Positions 50,190-59,707 of a stretch of DNA of 64,000 nucleotides are shown here, piece by piece. The DNA lies in contig CM075653.1 of NCBI GenBank assembly GCA_037953625.1, positions 96,017,639-96,081,638 on the forward strand, read 5' to 3'. The notes below the pieces were generated by a model. The model was not told the DNA's origin. It worked only from the letters and a program-made list of their open reading frames with translations, and ran no database searches. The DNA comes from Crotalaria pallida (taxonomy: Eukaryota > Streptophyta > Magnoliopsida > Fabales > Fabaceae). The position numbers and the translations under genes are program-made. Every line of letters starts with the position of its first letter. Position 1 is the first letter of the stretch.

Positions 50190-50641
50190 GAGTGGCCGAG
50201 AGAGAAGAGAAAAAGAAGAGTGAAAACCCAAACTTCTCAACCAAATACCCTTGATTTCTTTCTCCAATCACTTCCTTCTTCAAAGGTCAAGAAGAAAAAC
50301 AACCCTCAAACCTAAGAGAGAGGAGGCCGAAGCAACCATAAGAGGAAGAGAGGAGATTAAAGCTTGAAGATTAGGATTTTTGTTTAAGGTAGTTGTTTAA
50401 GAAAGTTTTAGTGTAATAATTGTAGTTTTGATAAAGGACTCTATGATGAACTTTGTTTAAGTTTAACTTTGTGATGCATGTATTTATTTCCTCATGATCT
50501 TGAAGTTTAAATGTTTTGCATGTTATTTTTATATGTTGATCTTGAATATTTGTGCTTGAAAGCTTTGATCTTCAACTTATAAGTTTTCTTCTTCACGATT
50601 TGTTTGAAATTTGTGTTTAAGTTCATGTTTTTACCTTGATC
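50190..50641 (+). mobile_element. Element G, 3' LTR, segment 2
   Basis: Continues the LTR from GAGTGGCCGAGAGAG and matches 39078-39532 of the 5' LTR, including the candidate donor GTTTAAG|GTAGTT. Ends at the CACTA insertion (ATC at 50639-50641). Confidence 0.9.
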
Positions 50642-50820
50642 CACTGGTATAAAATATATTTTTCAGACCACTTCATTAAGACCGGTTCCGCACGGAACCG
50701 GTCTGGAAGTTGTAATTAGTTTAAACCAGACTGGTTCATTTAAATAGCCAGTCTGAAAATATATTAATTGAAACCGGTTCCGATGCGGAACCGGTCTGGA
50801 AGTTGACATTGATTCCTACC
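50642..50820 (+). repeat. CACTA left terminus and subterminal palindromes
   Basis: The terminal repeat is followed by two imperfect palindromes of the type ACCGGTTCCG / CGGAACCGGT and several CAGTCTGA or CAGACTGG variants. These are presumably transposase binding sites, by analogy with other CACTA elements. Confidence 0.8.
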
Positions 50821-51006
50821 AGGGTGGTTCATTTTGACGACCAGTCTCAAAAATAGATTAAAAAAAAAACTCACGTTCCATTTTTGTGGTTCTAGAGAAC
50901 CCTATGGTTCCTTTCTCTTCTTCCCTCATTCTCACCACCGCCCTTAGCCTCTCTCTCTCTCTTCATCGCTCTCCTCCATGGAACCGAGCTCCAGCGCCGA
51001 CCATCA

Positions 51007-51224
51007 TTTCTCCTCCTCCACTTCCACCTCCTCATCTCCACCGCCACCCACCATTTCTCCCTTGTTACAACCTCCCTCGCTTCTCACCTCCGTCTCTCCC
51101 CTTCCATGGCCGCCGTCACCCTCTTAGCTCTTGGCAACGGCTCCCCGGACTCCTCCCTCGCCGCCCTCCACTCATCCCACCCCCGCACTACCTTAGCCTC
51201 CACTCTCTCCGCCAGCGCGTTCAT
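51007..51224 (+). pseudogene. Captured fragment of a cation/calcium exchanger (CCX) gene
   Basis: In the frame containing ATG 51106 the translation reads a hydrophobic helix, then FHLLISTATHHFSLVTTSLA, then SPSMAAVTLLALGNGSPD, which is the conserved alpha-repeat signature of plant Na/Ca-exchanger-type cation/calcium exchangers (usual form GNGAPD). A short stretch after GNGSPD appears to have lost a couple of residues. The frame ends in the next fragment, and neither the start nor the remaining membrane domains are present. The copy is only part of one exon and cannot transport ions. Identification is by motif memory, not a search. Confidence 0.65.
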
Positions 51225-51413
51225 GTTCGTGATGGGTTTGTGAATCAGAATGAGGGTCAACCTGGGCACACACGGAGGGGGATCCGAAAACTATGTGGCC
51301 GACAGGTTCTGCTTGATATGCTTAAGAAGGCTGAGATTGAAAGGCAAATAGAAGCTCAGGAATTGTTGGATCTTCGGGCTGTTTCTCAGTTCCCCCATCG
51401 CACTCGCATTCAG
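51225..51413 (+). pseudogene. Captured RING-type protein gene, exon piece 1
   Basis: The frame reads VHVRDGFVNQNEGQPGHTRR, then GRQVLLDMLKKAEIERQ and RAVSQFPHRTRIQ. It resembles the central region of a plant RING/U-box superfamily group (At1g30860/EDA18-like, from memory; typical text: LLEHRAVSxFAHRNRIQ LLRGRFLRN). It ends at a canonical donor CATTCAG|GTTTGT at 51413/51414 and continues in the exon at 57048. It abuts the CCX fragment directly, so the two captured pieces form a chimeric exon. No RING domain itself is captured. Confidence 0.65.
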
Positions 51414-51645
51414 GTTTGTCCTCTGACCGATTTGTATCTTTTGGATGATATTTCTTCACTTTTCCTCTACCATAAGTGTGAATGTCGGACCCCCCGCCTC
51501 CCTTTTTAAATCGTTTGCGTTAGTTGAGTTAGAAAGTACATGTAGTTGAACACTTCGGTTTTACTTTTATAATCAAATTGTTGTGGAACTTGAAGTGAAA
51601 CAATCTCTTTGTTGGCATAGTAGATGAAGAGTTGTGTTGTGTTTT

Positions 51646-52020
51646 TGATAGAGAAATAGGTAAATGCACTGAATTAGAGGACAGGCTGCCTCCTAAAGAA
51701 ATAACAAGAAGGAAGAGAGAATAAACTTTGTCTCCTTTCTTTTTCATTCACCACCAAAAGTATATAACAGAAATGATTCACGCATAATGCATGACCTCAC
51801 TACAGACAAATATGAGCATAACCAACTTCCTTCTAGAATATGCTGACACATAAAAACTACTAACAAATAAAGCAATAACATATAAGGCAGGTGCTAATAA
51901 TAGATAAAGCCTGGGATTCCTTTTGTTTTTTGTATCTTTCTTTTGGGCTTGACTTCCACAATTGCTCCATTTGTAGTATTCGAGCCCTCTGCTTCAGCTA
52001 TTGGGCCTTCTGATGTAACA
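51646..52020 (-). repeat. Reina element 3' LTR
   Basis: 375 bp, ending on the minus strand TTTCTCTATCA. It encodes the last 42 or so codons of pol including its stop (TAG, plus-strand CTA at 51894-51896). The 5' LTR has TTG there. Confidence 0.95.
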
Positions 52021-54680
52021 TTACCTTCCCCTTCGACAACAACCTTGTCCTCAAGGTTGTAAGTAGATTGTAAAGAAGACCAGTCCTCCCATGAGGTGTC
52101 ATCAGGTGAAAGACCTTGCCACTGTACCAAGGCAAATCGAGTGGGAACACCATTGGCCATAGAGGTCTTGAAACCCAGGATAGTAAGAGGTGTCACCAGA
52201 GGGCTGTTGGCATAGGAATCCGGAGGTAGGGGATCAACGACAGATGGAGCAAGTCCAACATGAGCCTTTAAAACTGAGCAGTGGAAAACGTTGTGTATCT
52301 TGGAAGTGGGAGGTAAGTCAAGCTTGTAAGCCACTGGTCCCAACTTCTCTAGGATGCGGAAAGGACCATAGAATCGCTTGGACAGCTTGTGGAATTTAGC
52401 ACCAGACACTGAAGATTGGCGATAGGGTTGAAGCTTAACATAAACCCATGATCCCACTGCGAAATCCAGTTCTCTGCGTTTCAGATCCGCATTCTTCTTC
52501 ATTCGTTTTTGGGCTTTCAATAGATTCTGCTGCAATAACGAAAGTACTTCCTCACGTGAAGAGAGCAAGGAGTCACAACCCTCAACAGGAGAGGAACCAG
52601 TCAGATACTCAGGAATGGTGGGTGGAGGCTTGCCAAAGATAATTTGGAATGGAGAGAGCTCTGATCCAGAATGAATGGAGGTATTATAATGGTATTCTGC
52701 CCAAGGAAGGAATCGGAACCAGTGCTGCGGTTTTTCATGGACAAAGGCCCTGAGATATTGCTCAATTGTACGGTTCATGACCTCCGTTTGGCCATCAGTT
52801 TGAGGATGGTAGGACGAGCTCATGCGGAGAAGAGTGCCACTGAACTTGAACAAGTCAGACCAAAAACGACTCATAAAAATCGGATCACGATCGGAGATGA
52901 TGCTCTTAGGCAATCCATGGTGTTTGCAAACCATAGAGACAAAGAGTTCAGCCACCTTATAAGCAGAGTAGCTGGTAGGTAAAGCCCCTAAATGAACCCC
53001 TTTTGAGAACCGATCCACCACCACGAAAATCACAGTATAGCCATGAGAGAGGGGTAGTCCTGTAATGAAATCCATTGAGATGTCCTCCCACACATTGGAT
53101 GGAATAGGGAGAGGAACAAGGAGACCCCCGGGCCGTTTGGTACTGTATTTAGTCTGTTGGCAAACCCGACATTGAGAGATGAAAGTGCAAACATCCTTGG
53201 CCATGGAACTCCAGTAAAAATTGGCTGAAAGACGCTTAAGAGTCTTGTTCATACCCGCATGACCCCCAACAGCAGAGGCATGAAATTCTTGCAACAGCAG
53301 AGGGATAAACTTAGAAGAAGAGCTCAACCAAATTTTACCCTTGAACAGTATAAGCCCTTCGAGCACCTTGAAGTGAGGCATTGAACCGGGGTCATCAATA
53401 CACTTCTGTCGTGTAGAGAGGAATTCAGTGTCTTGGGACAGAGATTGTTTTAAGTCATCAAGGAAGACAAATTGAGGCACCGTGAGTACTTGTAATTCGC
53501 CAACCACTGGTCCAGTGGAACGAGACAAGGCATCCGCAACAACATTCAATTTTCCTGGCTTGTATTGAATCTCATAGTCATAACCAAGGAGCTTGGCCAA
53601 GTAATATTGCTGCTCAGGTGTTTGGATGACCTGAGTGAGGAGTTCCTTGAGGCTTTTTTGGTCAGTTTGAATGATGAAGGAAGATCCCAAAAGATATTGT
53701 CTCCAATGTTTTACTGCACCCGTGACAGCATGTAATTCACGAATGTAAGCCGATGCCTTAGCCAAACGGGGGCAAAAGACCTTGCTGAAATAGGCAATGG
53801 GGTGAGAGTCTTGGACAAGGACTGCACCCATTGCAGCACCTGACGCATCGGTCTGGACAATAAAAGGCTTAGAGAAATCCGGCAAGGCCAGGACAGAAGC
53901 TTCGGTCATGGCTGTTTTTAAGGAATCAAAAGCTCTCTGAGCATCAGGAGACCAAATGAAGGACCCCTTTTTCAACAAATCAGTGAGGGGTTGGGCAATG
54001 GCGGCATAACCTTTAACGAATTTTCGATAAAATCCCGTTAATCCAAGAAATCCTCGCAAACTCTTATGAGATGAAGGAACCTGCCATTCTACCATTGCTT
54101 GAAACTTAGAGCGATCAGGAGCAACAAAACCGTCAGCGACCACATGTCCCAAATAGTCAATCTGAGGTTGAGCAAAAGAACACTTGGGGAGTTTCAGGTA
54201 GAACTGATTAGAGTGCAATACATCAAACACCTGGCGAAGATGAGTAATATGTTGCTCGAGTGTGGGACTGAAGACGAGGATGTCATCGAAGAAAACAATG
54301 ACACTCTTGCGAAGGAAGGAACGGAAGATGTCATTCATGGTGGCTTGGAAGGTTGCCGGGGCGTTACAAAGGCCAAACGGCATGACACGATATTCATAAT
54401 GCCCATCGTGAGTGCGAAAAGCGGTCTTGTGCACATCGGAGGGATGTAAACGGATTTGATGAAATCCAGAAGTGAGGTCCAACTTGGAAAAACAACGTGC
54501 AAACCTTAATTCGTCAAGGAACTCGTCAATCGTCGGAAGGGGAAAGCGATCCTTGACGGTGAGTGCGTTTAAGGCCCGGTAATCGACACACATGCGCCAG
54601 GACCCATCCTTCTTGCGTAATAACAGGATAGGAGAGGAGAAGGGGCTTGTACTAGGAGAGACCCATCCCGAATCAAGCAT
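51894..54680 (-). CDS. pol: Reina pol: RT, RNase H, integrase, chromodomain
   Basis: 928 codons counted from the first Met after the TGA, in the same frame as gag (offset 1782 bp, 594 codons). Reverse transcriptase: KLDLTSGFHQ with Asp68, and VFFDDIL with the catalytic pair Asp132-Asp133. RNase H: IVQTDASG (Asp278) and TDQKSL. Integrase: zinc-binding His467, His474, Cys504, Cys507 and catalytic Asp537, Asp597, Glu633 (a D35E spacing). A chromodomain at about 833-880 (LVQWQGLSPDDTSWE) targets integration to marked chromatin in this clade. All catalytic residues I checked are present. The last part, basic (KPKRKIQKTKG), is encoded inside the 3' LTR. Only the upstream TGA separates it from an intact polyprotein. 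Confidence 0.92.
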   Translation of the reverse strand: MLDSGWVSPSTSPFSSPILLLRKKDGSWRMCVDYRALNALTVKDRFPLPTIDEFLDELRFARCFSKLDLTSGFHQIRLHPSDVHKTAFRTHDGHYEYRVMPFGLCNAPATFQATMNDIFRSFLRKSVIVFFDDILVFSPTLEQHITHLRQVFDVLHSNQFYLKLPKCSFAQPQIDYLGHVVADGFVAPDRSKFQAMVEWQVPSSHKSLRGFLGLTGFYRKFVKGYAAIAQPLTDLLKKGSFIWSPDAQRAFDSLKTAMTEASVLALPDFSKPFIVQTDASGAAMGAVLVQDSHPIAYFSKVFCPRLAKASAYIRELHAVTGAVKHWRQYLLGSSFIIQTDQKSLKELLTQVIQTPEQQYYLAKLLGYDYEIQYKPGKLNVVADALSRSTGPVVGELQVLTVPQFVFLDDLKQSLSQDTEFLSTRQKCIDDPGSMPHFKVLEGLILFKGKIWLSSSSKFIPLLLQEFHASAVGGHAGMNKTLKRLSANFYWSSMAKDVCTFISQCRVCQQTKYSTKRPGGLLVPLPIPSNVWEDISMDFITGLPLSHGYTVIFVVVDRFSKGVHLGALPTSYSAYKVAELFVSMVCKHHGLPKSIISDRDPIFMSRFWSDLFKFSGTLLRMSSSYHPQTDGQTEVMNRTIEQYLRAFVHEKPQHWFRFLPWAEYHYNTSIHSGSELSPFQIIFGKPPPTIPEYLTGSSPVEGCDSLLSSREEVLSLLQQNLLKAQKRMKKNADLKRRELDFAVGSWVYVKLQPYRQSSVSGAKFHKLSKRFYGPFRILEKLGPVAYKLDLPPTSKIHNVFHCSVLKAHVGLAPSVVDPLPPDSYANSPLVTPLTILGFKTSMANGVPTRFALVQWQGLSPDDTSWEDWSSLQSTYNLEDKVVVEGEGNVTSEGPIAEAEGSNTTNGAIVEVKPKRKIQKTKGIPGFIYY

Positions 54681-54788
54681 CTGGGAAATCTGTTTCTCAA
54701 TTTCTATTTTGTGAGCATGGGGATAACGATAGGGACGGACATTGACGGGGTTGGCATTGGAAATGAGGGGTATATGGTGATCTGTGGG

Positions 54789-56462
54789 TCATGGGGGTGG
54801 TAATTGAGAGGGTTCGTTGAAGAGGAACGAGTATGAGAGGAGTAGTTGTTGAATGGCAGTGTTGGGGTGAGAGGGAGTATAGGAAGAGGAAGGAGGAGAA
54901 ACTGGAGGTGAAATTTGTAGGGAAAAGAATTGGGCCTCGTTGTCAGAACGTAGGACTCGTTTGAGCTGGTGGATGGAAATAGAAGAAGGTTGATGGCTAG
55001 AATCCCCTTTAAGTTCAATCAACTGCTGCTGGTAATGGAATTTCATGGTGAGGGCTTGGTAATCCATTAAAATTGGGCCTAACTCTTTTAACCAGTGAGC
55101 CCCAAGTACAACATCTGAGCTACCACACATATCAAGTACATACAGATCAACAATGAAATCATGGCCTTGTATGGTTAATGTTATACCTGGACAATAGTGA
55201 GTACAAGCTAATTCCTCCCCACTACCAACAAGTACCTTCAAAGGAGCAGTAGGTTGAAGAGGCAATCCCAAAAGGTGAGCAACTTTGTGTTGAATGAAGT
55301 TGTGAGTACTTCCCCCATCAACAAGTACTCGTACCTGATATTGGGCCAGCAAGCCCAAAATGCGGAGAGTTTCAGGAGCCCCAGTACCTGAAAGAGCATT
55401 AAGACTTAATTGGGCCGAAGTGGAAGTGAGGCCCAACAAGTCCTCCGCAACACCTGGATCCGTTGCAGCAGATGGATCTGGTGCACTCTCTGAGGAAGGG
55501 AATTCATCGGCGTCGGCGATCAAAAGAAAATAACGAGCTGGGCAACGATGGTTTCTGGAAAACTTCTGATCGCAATTAAAACACAGGCCCTTCTCACGCT
55601 TCTCTGCCATTTCGGCTTCGGTCAACTGCTTGTAACGTGTTTTAGGTGGAGGAGTGGGTAATAGAGGAGGGAGGTTCCTTTGTGGTGGTAATGGAGGAGG
55701 AGGAGAGAAGGTGCGTGAGACCGGCGGAGCAGACCACCGAGGGGGTTGGGAGAGCCGATGGTTGCGAGAACTGTCATGGAGCCTTTCCTCATGTAACCGA
55801 GCGTAGCCAACCGCTTGGGAAAGAGAGCTGGGTTGGTGAGCAATGACGTCACGACGGAGCTCCGGTTTTAACCCAGAAATGAAACAGCTTAAGAGGAAGG
55901 AAGGCTGTAACCCCACAATCCGATTTGCCAAGGATTCAAACTCGTTTAAGTAGGTTGTAACAGAGGAAGACTGAGTCAGTTTGAAAAGCTTACCACGGGG
56001 GTCGTCGAAAGCGGTAGGAGCGAAGCGATTTTCCAAGGCCTGTAATAGTTGATTCCAGGACTGAATTTGGCCGTTGCGATACATCCATTGAAACCACGCA
56101 AAAGCTGGTCCGTCCAAATAAAAGGAAGCAACCGTAATACGTTCCTCCTCCGACGTGTGGTGATACTCAAAGAACTGGGTGATTTTGAAAATCCACCCTA
56201 AGGCGTCGGTGCCGTCGAAGCGAGGGACGTCAAGCTTAAGGAAATGGCGTTGGGAAGAAGAAGAATCAGGAGTGTGGAAAGGAGGGGGAGAGGAAGGAGG
56301 TGAGGGAGTGTGGTGTTCTAAGGTTGAGAGGCGAAGACCCATGGAATGGAATTGGTTGTTGACGGTGGTGAATTGTTGAGACACAGAGTCTTGGAAAAGG
56401 GAGAGTTTCTGGAGTATTTCATCCATACGCTCAGCGTTGGTTCTACGGGTGCCGTCAGCCAT
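54789..56462 (-). CDS. gag-pro: Reina gag and protease (5' part of polyprotein), ends at in-frame TGA
   Basis: 557 codons. The start ATG lies 27 bp after the 5' LTR and is the first in frame. Residues 1-55 contain a coiled-coil-like segment. The capsid region at 75-230 has the RFDG and FYLDGPAFAWFQW motifs usual in plant gypsy gag. A CCHC-type zinc knuckle lies at 294-307 (CFNCDQKFSRNHRC, the spacing common in chromoviruses). The aspartic protease active site is at about 381-390 (VDGGSTHNFI, Asp382). The frame ends at TGA (54789-54791) after a run of prolines. The same frame continues open beyond it into RT, with the usual pre-RT sequence readable, so this is one broken polyprotein and not two genes. 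The stop is compatible with a CpG-type transition; readthrough is an alternative I consider less likely. Confidence 0.9.
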   Translation of the reverse strand: MADGTRRTNAERMDEILQKLSLFQDSVSQQFTTVNNQFHSMGLRLSTLEHHTPSPPSSPPPFHTPDSSSSQRHFLKLDVPRFDGTDALGWIFKITQFFEYHHTSEEERITVASFYLDGPAFAWFQWMYRNGQIQSWNQLLQALENRFAPTAFDDPRGKLFKLTQSSSVTTYLNEFESLANRIVGLQPSFLLSCFISGLKPELRRDVIAHQPSSLSQAVGYARLHEERLHDSSRNHRLSQPPRWSAPPVSRTFSPPPPLPPQRNLPPLLPTPPPKTRYKQLTEAEMAEKREKGLCFNCDQKFSRNHRCPARYFLLIADADEFPSSESAPDPSAATDPGVAEDLLGLTSTSAQLSLNALSGTGAPETLRILGLLAQYQVRVLVDGGSTHNFIQHKVAHLLGLPLQPTAPLKVLVGSGEELACTHYCPGITLTIQGHDFIVDLYVLDMCGSSDVVLGAHWLKELGPILMDYQALTMKFHYQQQLIELKGDSSHQPSSISIHQLKRVLRSDNEAQFFSLQISPPVSPPSSSYTPSHPNTAIQQLLLSYSFLFNEPSQLPPP

Positions 56463-56488
56463 GAGGTGAGTAGCAATGAAAGCACCAA

Positions 56489-56863
56489 TGATAGAGAAAT
56501 AGGTAAATGCACTGAATTAGAGGACAGGCTGCCTCCTAAAGAAATAACAAGAAGGAAGAGAGAATAAACTTTGTCTCCTTTCTTTTTCATTCACCACCAA
56601 AAGTATATAACAGAAATGATTCACGCATAATGCATGACCTCACTACAGACAAATATGAGCATAACCAACTTCCTTCTAGAATATGCTGACACATAAAAAC
56701 TACTAACAAATAAAGCAATAACATATAAGGCAGGTGCAAATAATAGATAAAGCCTGGGATTCCTTTTGTTTTTTGTATCTTTCTTTTGGGCTTGACTTCC
56801 ACAATTGCTCCATTTGTAGTATTCGAGCCCTCTGCTTCAGCTATTGGGCCTTCTGATGTAACA
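56489..56863 (-). repeat. Reina element 5' LTR
   Basis: 375 bp, identical to the 3' LTR except for one base at 56738. It is followed on the minus strand by a probable primer site and then the gag ATG at 56462. Confidence 0.95.
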
Positions 56864-57047
56864 GTTTTGTAGGATAGAAATATTCGTTGGCAGAAATAAT
56901 CTGAAATACAAATAGTTTTTGAAACCTAGGGAAGAAGAAAACGAAAAATACTATAAATCCATTCGAACAGTGAATTTAAAATTTAGGATTTGATTTGAAT
57001 CTGAGCTTTGCTCTTGCAATTGATATTGCTTGTTAAAATATTTCCAG

Positions 57048-57160
57048 GCATTGCTCAGAGGAAGGTTCTTGAGAAATGATAGATTGGTTGACAATAACAA
57101 GTCCGCTTCCATTGCAGAAAGTGAATTAGGCTTATTGAGGAAAAAACAGACTGGTCTAAG
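57048..57160 (+). pseudogene. Captured RING-type protein gene, exon piece 2
   Basis: It begins after the acceptor ATATTTCCAG and reads ALLRGRFLRNDRLVDNNKS, then ESELGLLRKKQTGLR, continuing in phase from the exon piece ending 51413. It ends at donor CTAAG|GTATGT (57160/57161). The intron between the two pieces would be short without the Reina insertion (about 410 bp), so the donor gene was captured as genomic DNA with its intron. Confidence 0.7.
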
Positions 57161-57720
57161 GTATGTACTTCATATTAAGTTGAGAAGAAACTTTGAATTG
57201 TGCTATGCTGCAGAAAATCTTGTATTTCTTAGTCTTGTTAGAACTTTCTAATTTGTGACTTCTTTGCTTTCCTAAATTTTTTGTCTTTCTGTTAAAGATT
57301 GAACATCTTCAGCTGACTCTATCCTTTATTTTTGATCCATATGGTTGACGTAGGGTTTGTGTTTTATATGGATTTGGGAATTGGACAAGATCGGAGGGTG
57401 GTGAAGGGTGTGAATGATGCTTCTGTTGTTGTGGATCTTGAAGAACAGAAGGAATTGATCACTTCCTCTTCTTCTCATCGAGAGGATGAGAAGCAACGTA
57501 ATTCTGGATTTTGCGGAGCTTTTGAATCGGTATGTTTTGATTAACACGTGCTTTGTTTTTTTTTATTTATTGTGTTTATGAAATTATGATTATATTATTA
57601 TGAGTTACTACTATATATATTCTTTCACTCACTTCACACCTTCCTCATTCGCTCACTCACACTCTCCAACCTACCCACCCGGCCTATTACTACTTGACTC
57701 TATCTATCTACACTCTCTTC
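57161..57720 (+). other. Stretch with one unassigned captured exon and GDSL promoter
   Basis: After the RING exon there is AT-rich intron-like DNA to about 57330. An open segment (about 57350-57531) then reads MDLGIGQDRRVVKGVNDASV and ends at donor AATCG|GTATGT; it looks like another captured exon that I cannot assign. From 57600 the sequence changes to a TATA box (CTATATATATTC near 57611) and a pyrimidine-rich 5' leader that belong to the following GDSL gene fragment. Confidence 0.45.
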
Positions 57721-57721
57721 A

Positions 57722-57992
57722 ATGGAAGCATCTTTGGATCTCTTAAGGAAGCGGCTTATGATGATGAACATTGTGGTAGTGGTTGTGGTTCTTGGCTTGT
57801 GGAATGGTGGTGGTGTTGGTGCTGCACCACAAGTACCCTGCTACTTTATATTTGGTGATTCTTTGGTTGATAATGGGAACAATAATCAGCTTCAATCTTT
57901 GGCTAGAGCTGATTACTTGCCTTATGGGATTGACTTCCCTAACGGACCAAGTGGAAGGTTTTCTAATGGTAAAACTACTGTTGATGCAATTG
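57722..57992 (+). pseudogene. Captured first exon of a GDSL esterase/lipase gene
   Basis: The ATG at 57722 opens a frame with an N-terminal signal peptide (hydrophobic IVVVVVVLGLW, residues 17-27), then PCYFIFGDSLVDNGNNN with the block-I catalytic serine at residue 47, then YLPYGIDFPNGPSGRFSNGK. This is the standard first exon of plant secreted GDSL lipases. It ends at donor ATTG|GTGAGT (57992/57993). No later exon with the catalytic Asp-His pair is present downstream, so the enzyme cannot be made. TATA and leader about 100 bp upstream were captured with it and could drive a chimeric transcript. Confidence 0.85.
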
Positions 57993-59707
57993 GTGAGTGA
58001 GCTTTCTTAACTTTCTGTCACTTTCTTTATTAACTGCATGCATGACATACACTTATTGAGCTGAATGTGTAAGTCAACTCTGATGTTAACAAATCTAAAT
58101 AGCAATTATAGCAATAATGGCATAATACTTCTACGCTGTTACATCTTTGATCCGAAACTAGTTTCATTTGCATGCATGAACGTGGAATCGTCATCATTGT
58201 CAGAAATCAGAATCATAAAGCCATGAGTTAATGACATTATCATAATCACATTTTTTTCAGCCTTTCATCTAATCTAATCTCGTTAACATTTGGGATTTAA
58301 GTTTAGCTAATTTTAGAGTTCTTGATACAATTTTTATTTTAACAATTCCAATTTTAGTAGATCTCTTCCTAATAACTTGGCATACATTATAGTACTAACA
58401 TATTTAATTATAAGTATGTCCCTGATTTTCAACTGATCTGGTAGGTAAGTATAATTAATTAAAAACATCTAAAAAAATTGTGGAAGATTCCTAAAATCAT
58501 AATATCGCAATCGCAGTTATGGTTAAAGATTTTTATTTAAAACAATGGCAACAATAATTATGCTAAATTCAGAGGGTAATTTGATTCTAGTTACATCAAA
58601 TGAGGTTTTGCTTCTAGTTCCATACTTCTTTTGCTTTTAATTTCATTGCTGATAGTACACAGTTCTTTTCCACAGATAAGTAGATCTAATTTAAAATTTG
58701 AACCTTGAATAATTGGTAGAGGGCCATCCAAATGTGAAACCTCACTTGGCCTCTATTTTGGATCTCAAGTTTGTGCTTCAATTTTGTTTTCGGTCTCTTT
58801 AGTCTTTGTCTATGTGATGTTTAGAGTCTGAGTATGATTTTGAGTTTCCTATGATTCTGGTTTATACTTCTATTTAGTAATATTACTTTCATTTGATTCA
58901 CAGTTTGAATGAAGACAAGTGTTAAGAGTTTGAGGTTTGATGTGGTGTTGTTGGTAATCTGAGTCTGAATCCATTATTTTAGTTGTGTGGTTAGATTTTT
59001 TGTTTTTCTGTTCTAAACGACTAATTTGCTTTTGGAAGCCCTTTAATCAATTAAAATCAATATTAATTTGATTAGACAGGTATTAAATAGTTAGATTGTG
59101 ATGTTCATTGGATTGGTTTGCTTCTTAATCAACTGAACTAGTTTCTAATTGATGGGTGTAGAGTGCACACTTTACTATTGCTATTGCAGCAGCTTCTAAA
59201 TTTCATGCATAAGAGAATATGTCTTTAATTAGAGCAAATGAAGGACCTGAACAAGTTATAGACTTATAGTAACAGTGTTTAACAGATTCTGAATTAGCCA
59301 TCATATAATCTTGATGACTTTATCAGAATTATGGTTCACCAAGAAAAGTCACTTTTTAATTCCTAAGTTATTGTATGCATTAGTTACATCATTCTCTCAT
59401 TAACCCTGCCAATTCTCATTAACCCACTTTTCCTTTCTTCTTTAGGGCTTTGGTTCTATATATATTTCATTCCTTGGCTCCATCATAGGAGATTCAGGTG
59501 AGAACCTTGTTAAAAGCACAAGTATTTTAATTTTGTTCTACAAGTTTGTCTGCATAATCCCAATCAAGGATCGCAGTGTCTGTATGTGATATATTAATAA
59601 TTTCGTATTTCTTAGGATTATTTTCTATCTCGTCCTAGCTTGGTATATATTATTACTCAAGACTTTTTCCATTTCTCTATAACTTGTAATTGTCATTTCT
59701 TTGGTAT
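57993..59707 (+). other. CACTA interior: intron-like DNA, nothing coding recognised
   Basis: AT-rich sequence starting as the GDSL intron, with no open frame of note. A short segment near 59439-59500 (TTCTTTAG acceptor-like, GATTCAG|GTGAGA donor-like) may be one more captured exon of about 50 nt; unassigned. Confidence 0.4.

Larger units (their letters stand above)
51646..56863 (-). mobile_element. Reina-type Ty3/gypsy chromovirus, nearly intact
   Basis: LTRs of 375 bp at 51646-52020 and 56489-56863 are flanked by GTTTT (51641-51645 and 56864-56868). The minus strand reads LTR start TGTTACATCAG and end CTCTATCA. A probable primer site TTGGTGCTTTCATTG follows the 5' LTR directly. The polypurine tract GAAGGGGAAGG lies against the 3' LTR (about 52021-52035). 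Coding order is gag, protease, RT, RNase H, integrase, chromodomain. Small size, short LTRs and a C-terminal chromodomain fit the Reina clade. The LTRs differ at one base only (51895 versus 56738), so insertion is recent. It lies in the intron of the captured RING gene, in opposite orientation. Confidence 0.93.

Noticed and set aside
50886..51509. Long open frame of 207 codons with proline-rich text
   Set aside because: Its first half is the wrong frame of the CCX fragment; only the second half, from about 51225, follows a recognisable protein.
57994..59700. Remaining exons of the GDSL lipase
   Set aside because: No catalytic Asp-X-X-His block or other GDSL motif is readable downstream; only exon 1 was captured.
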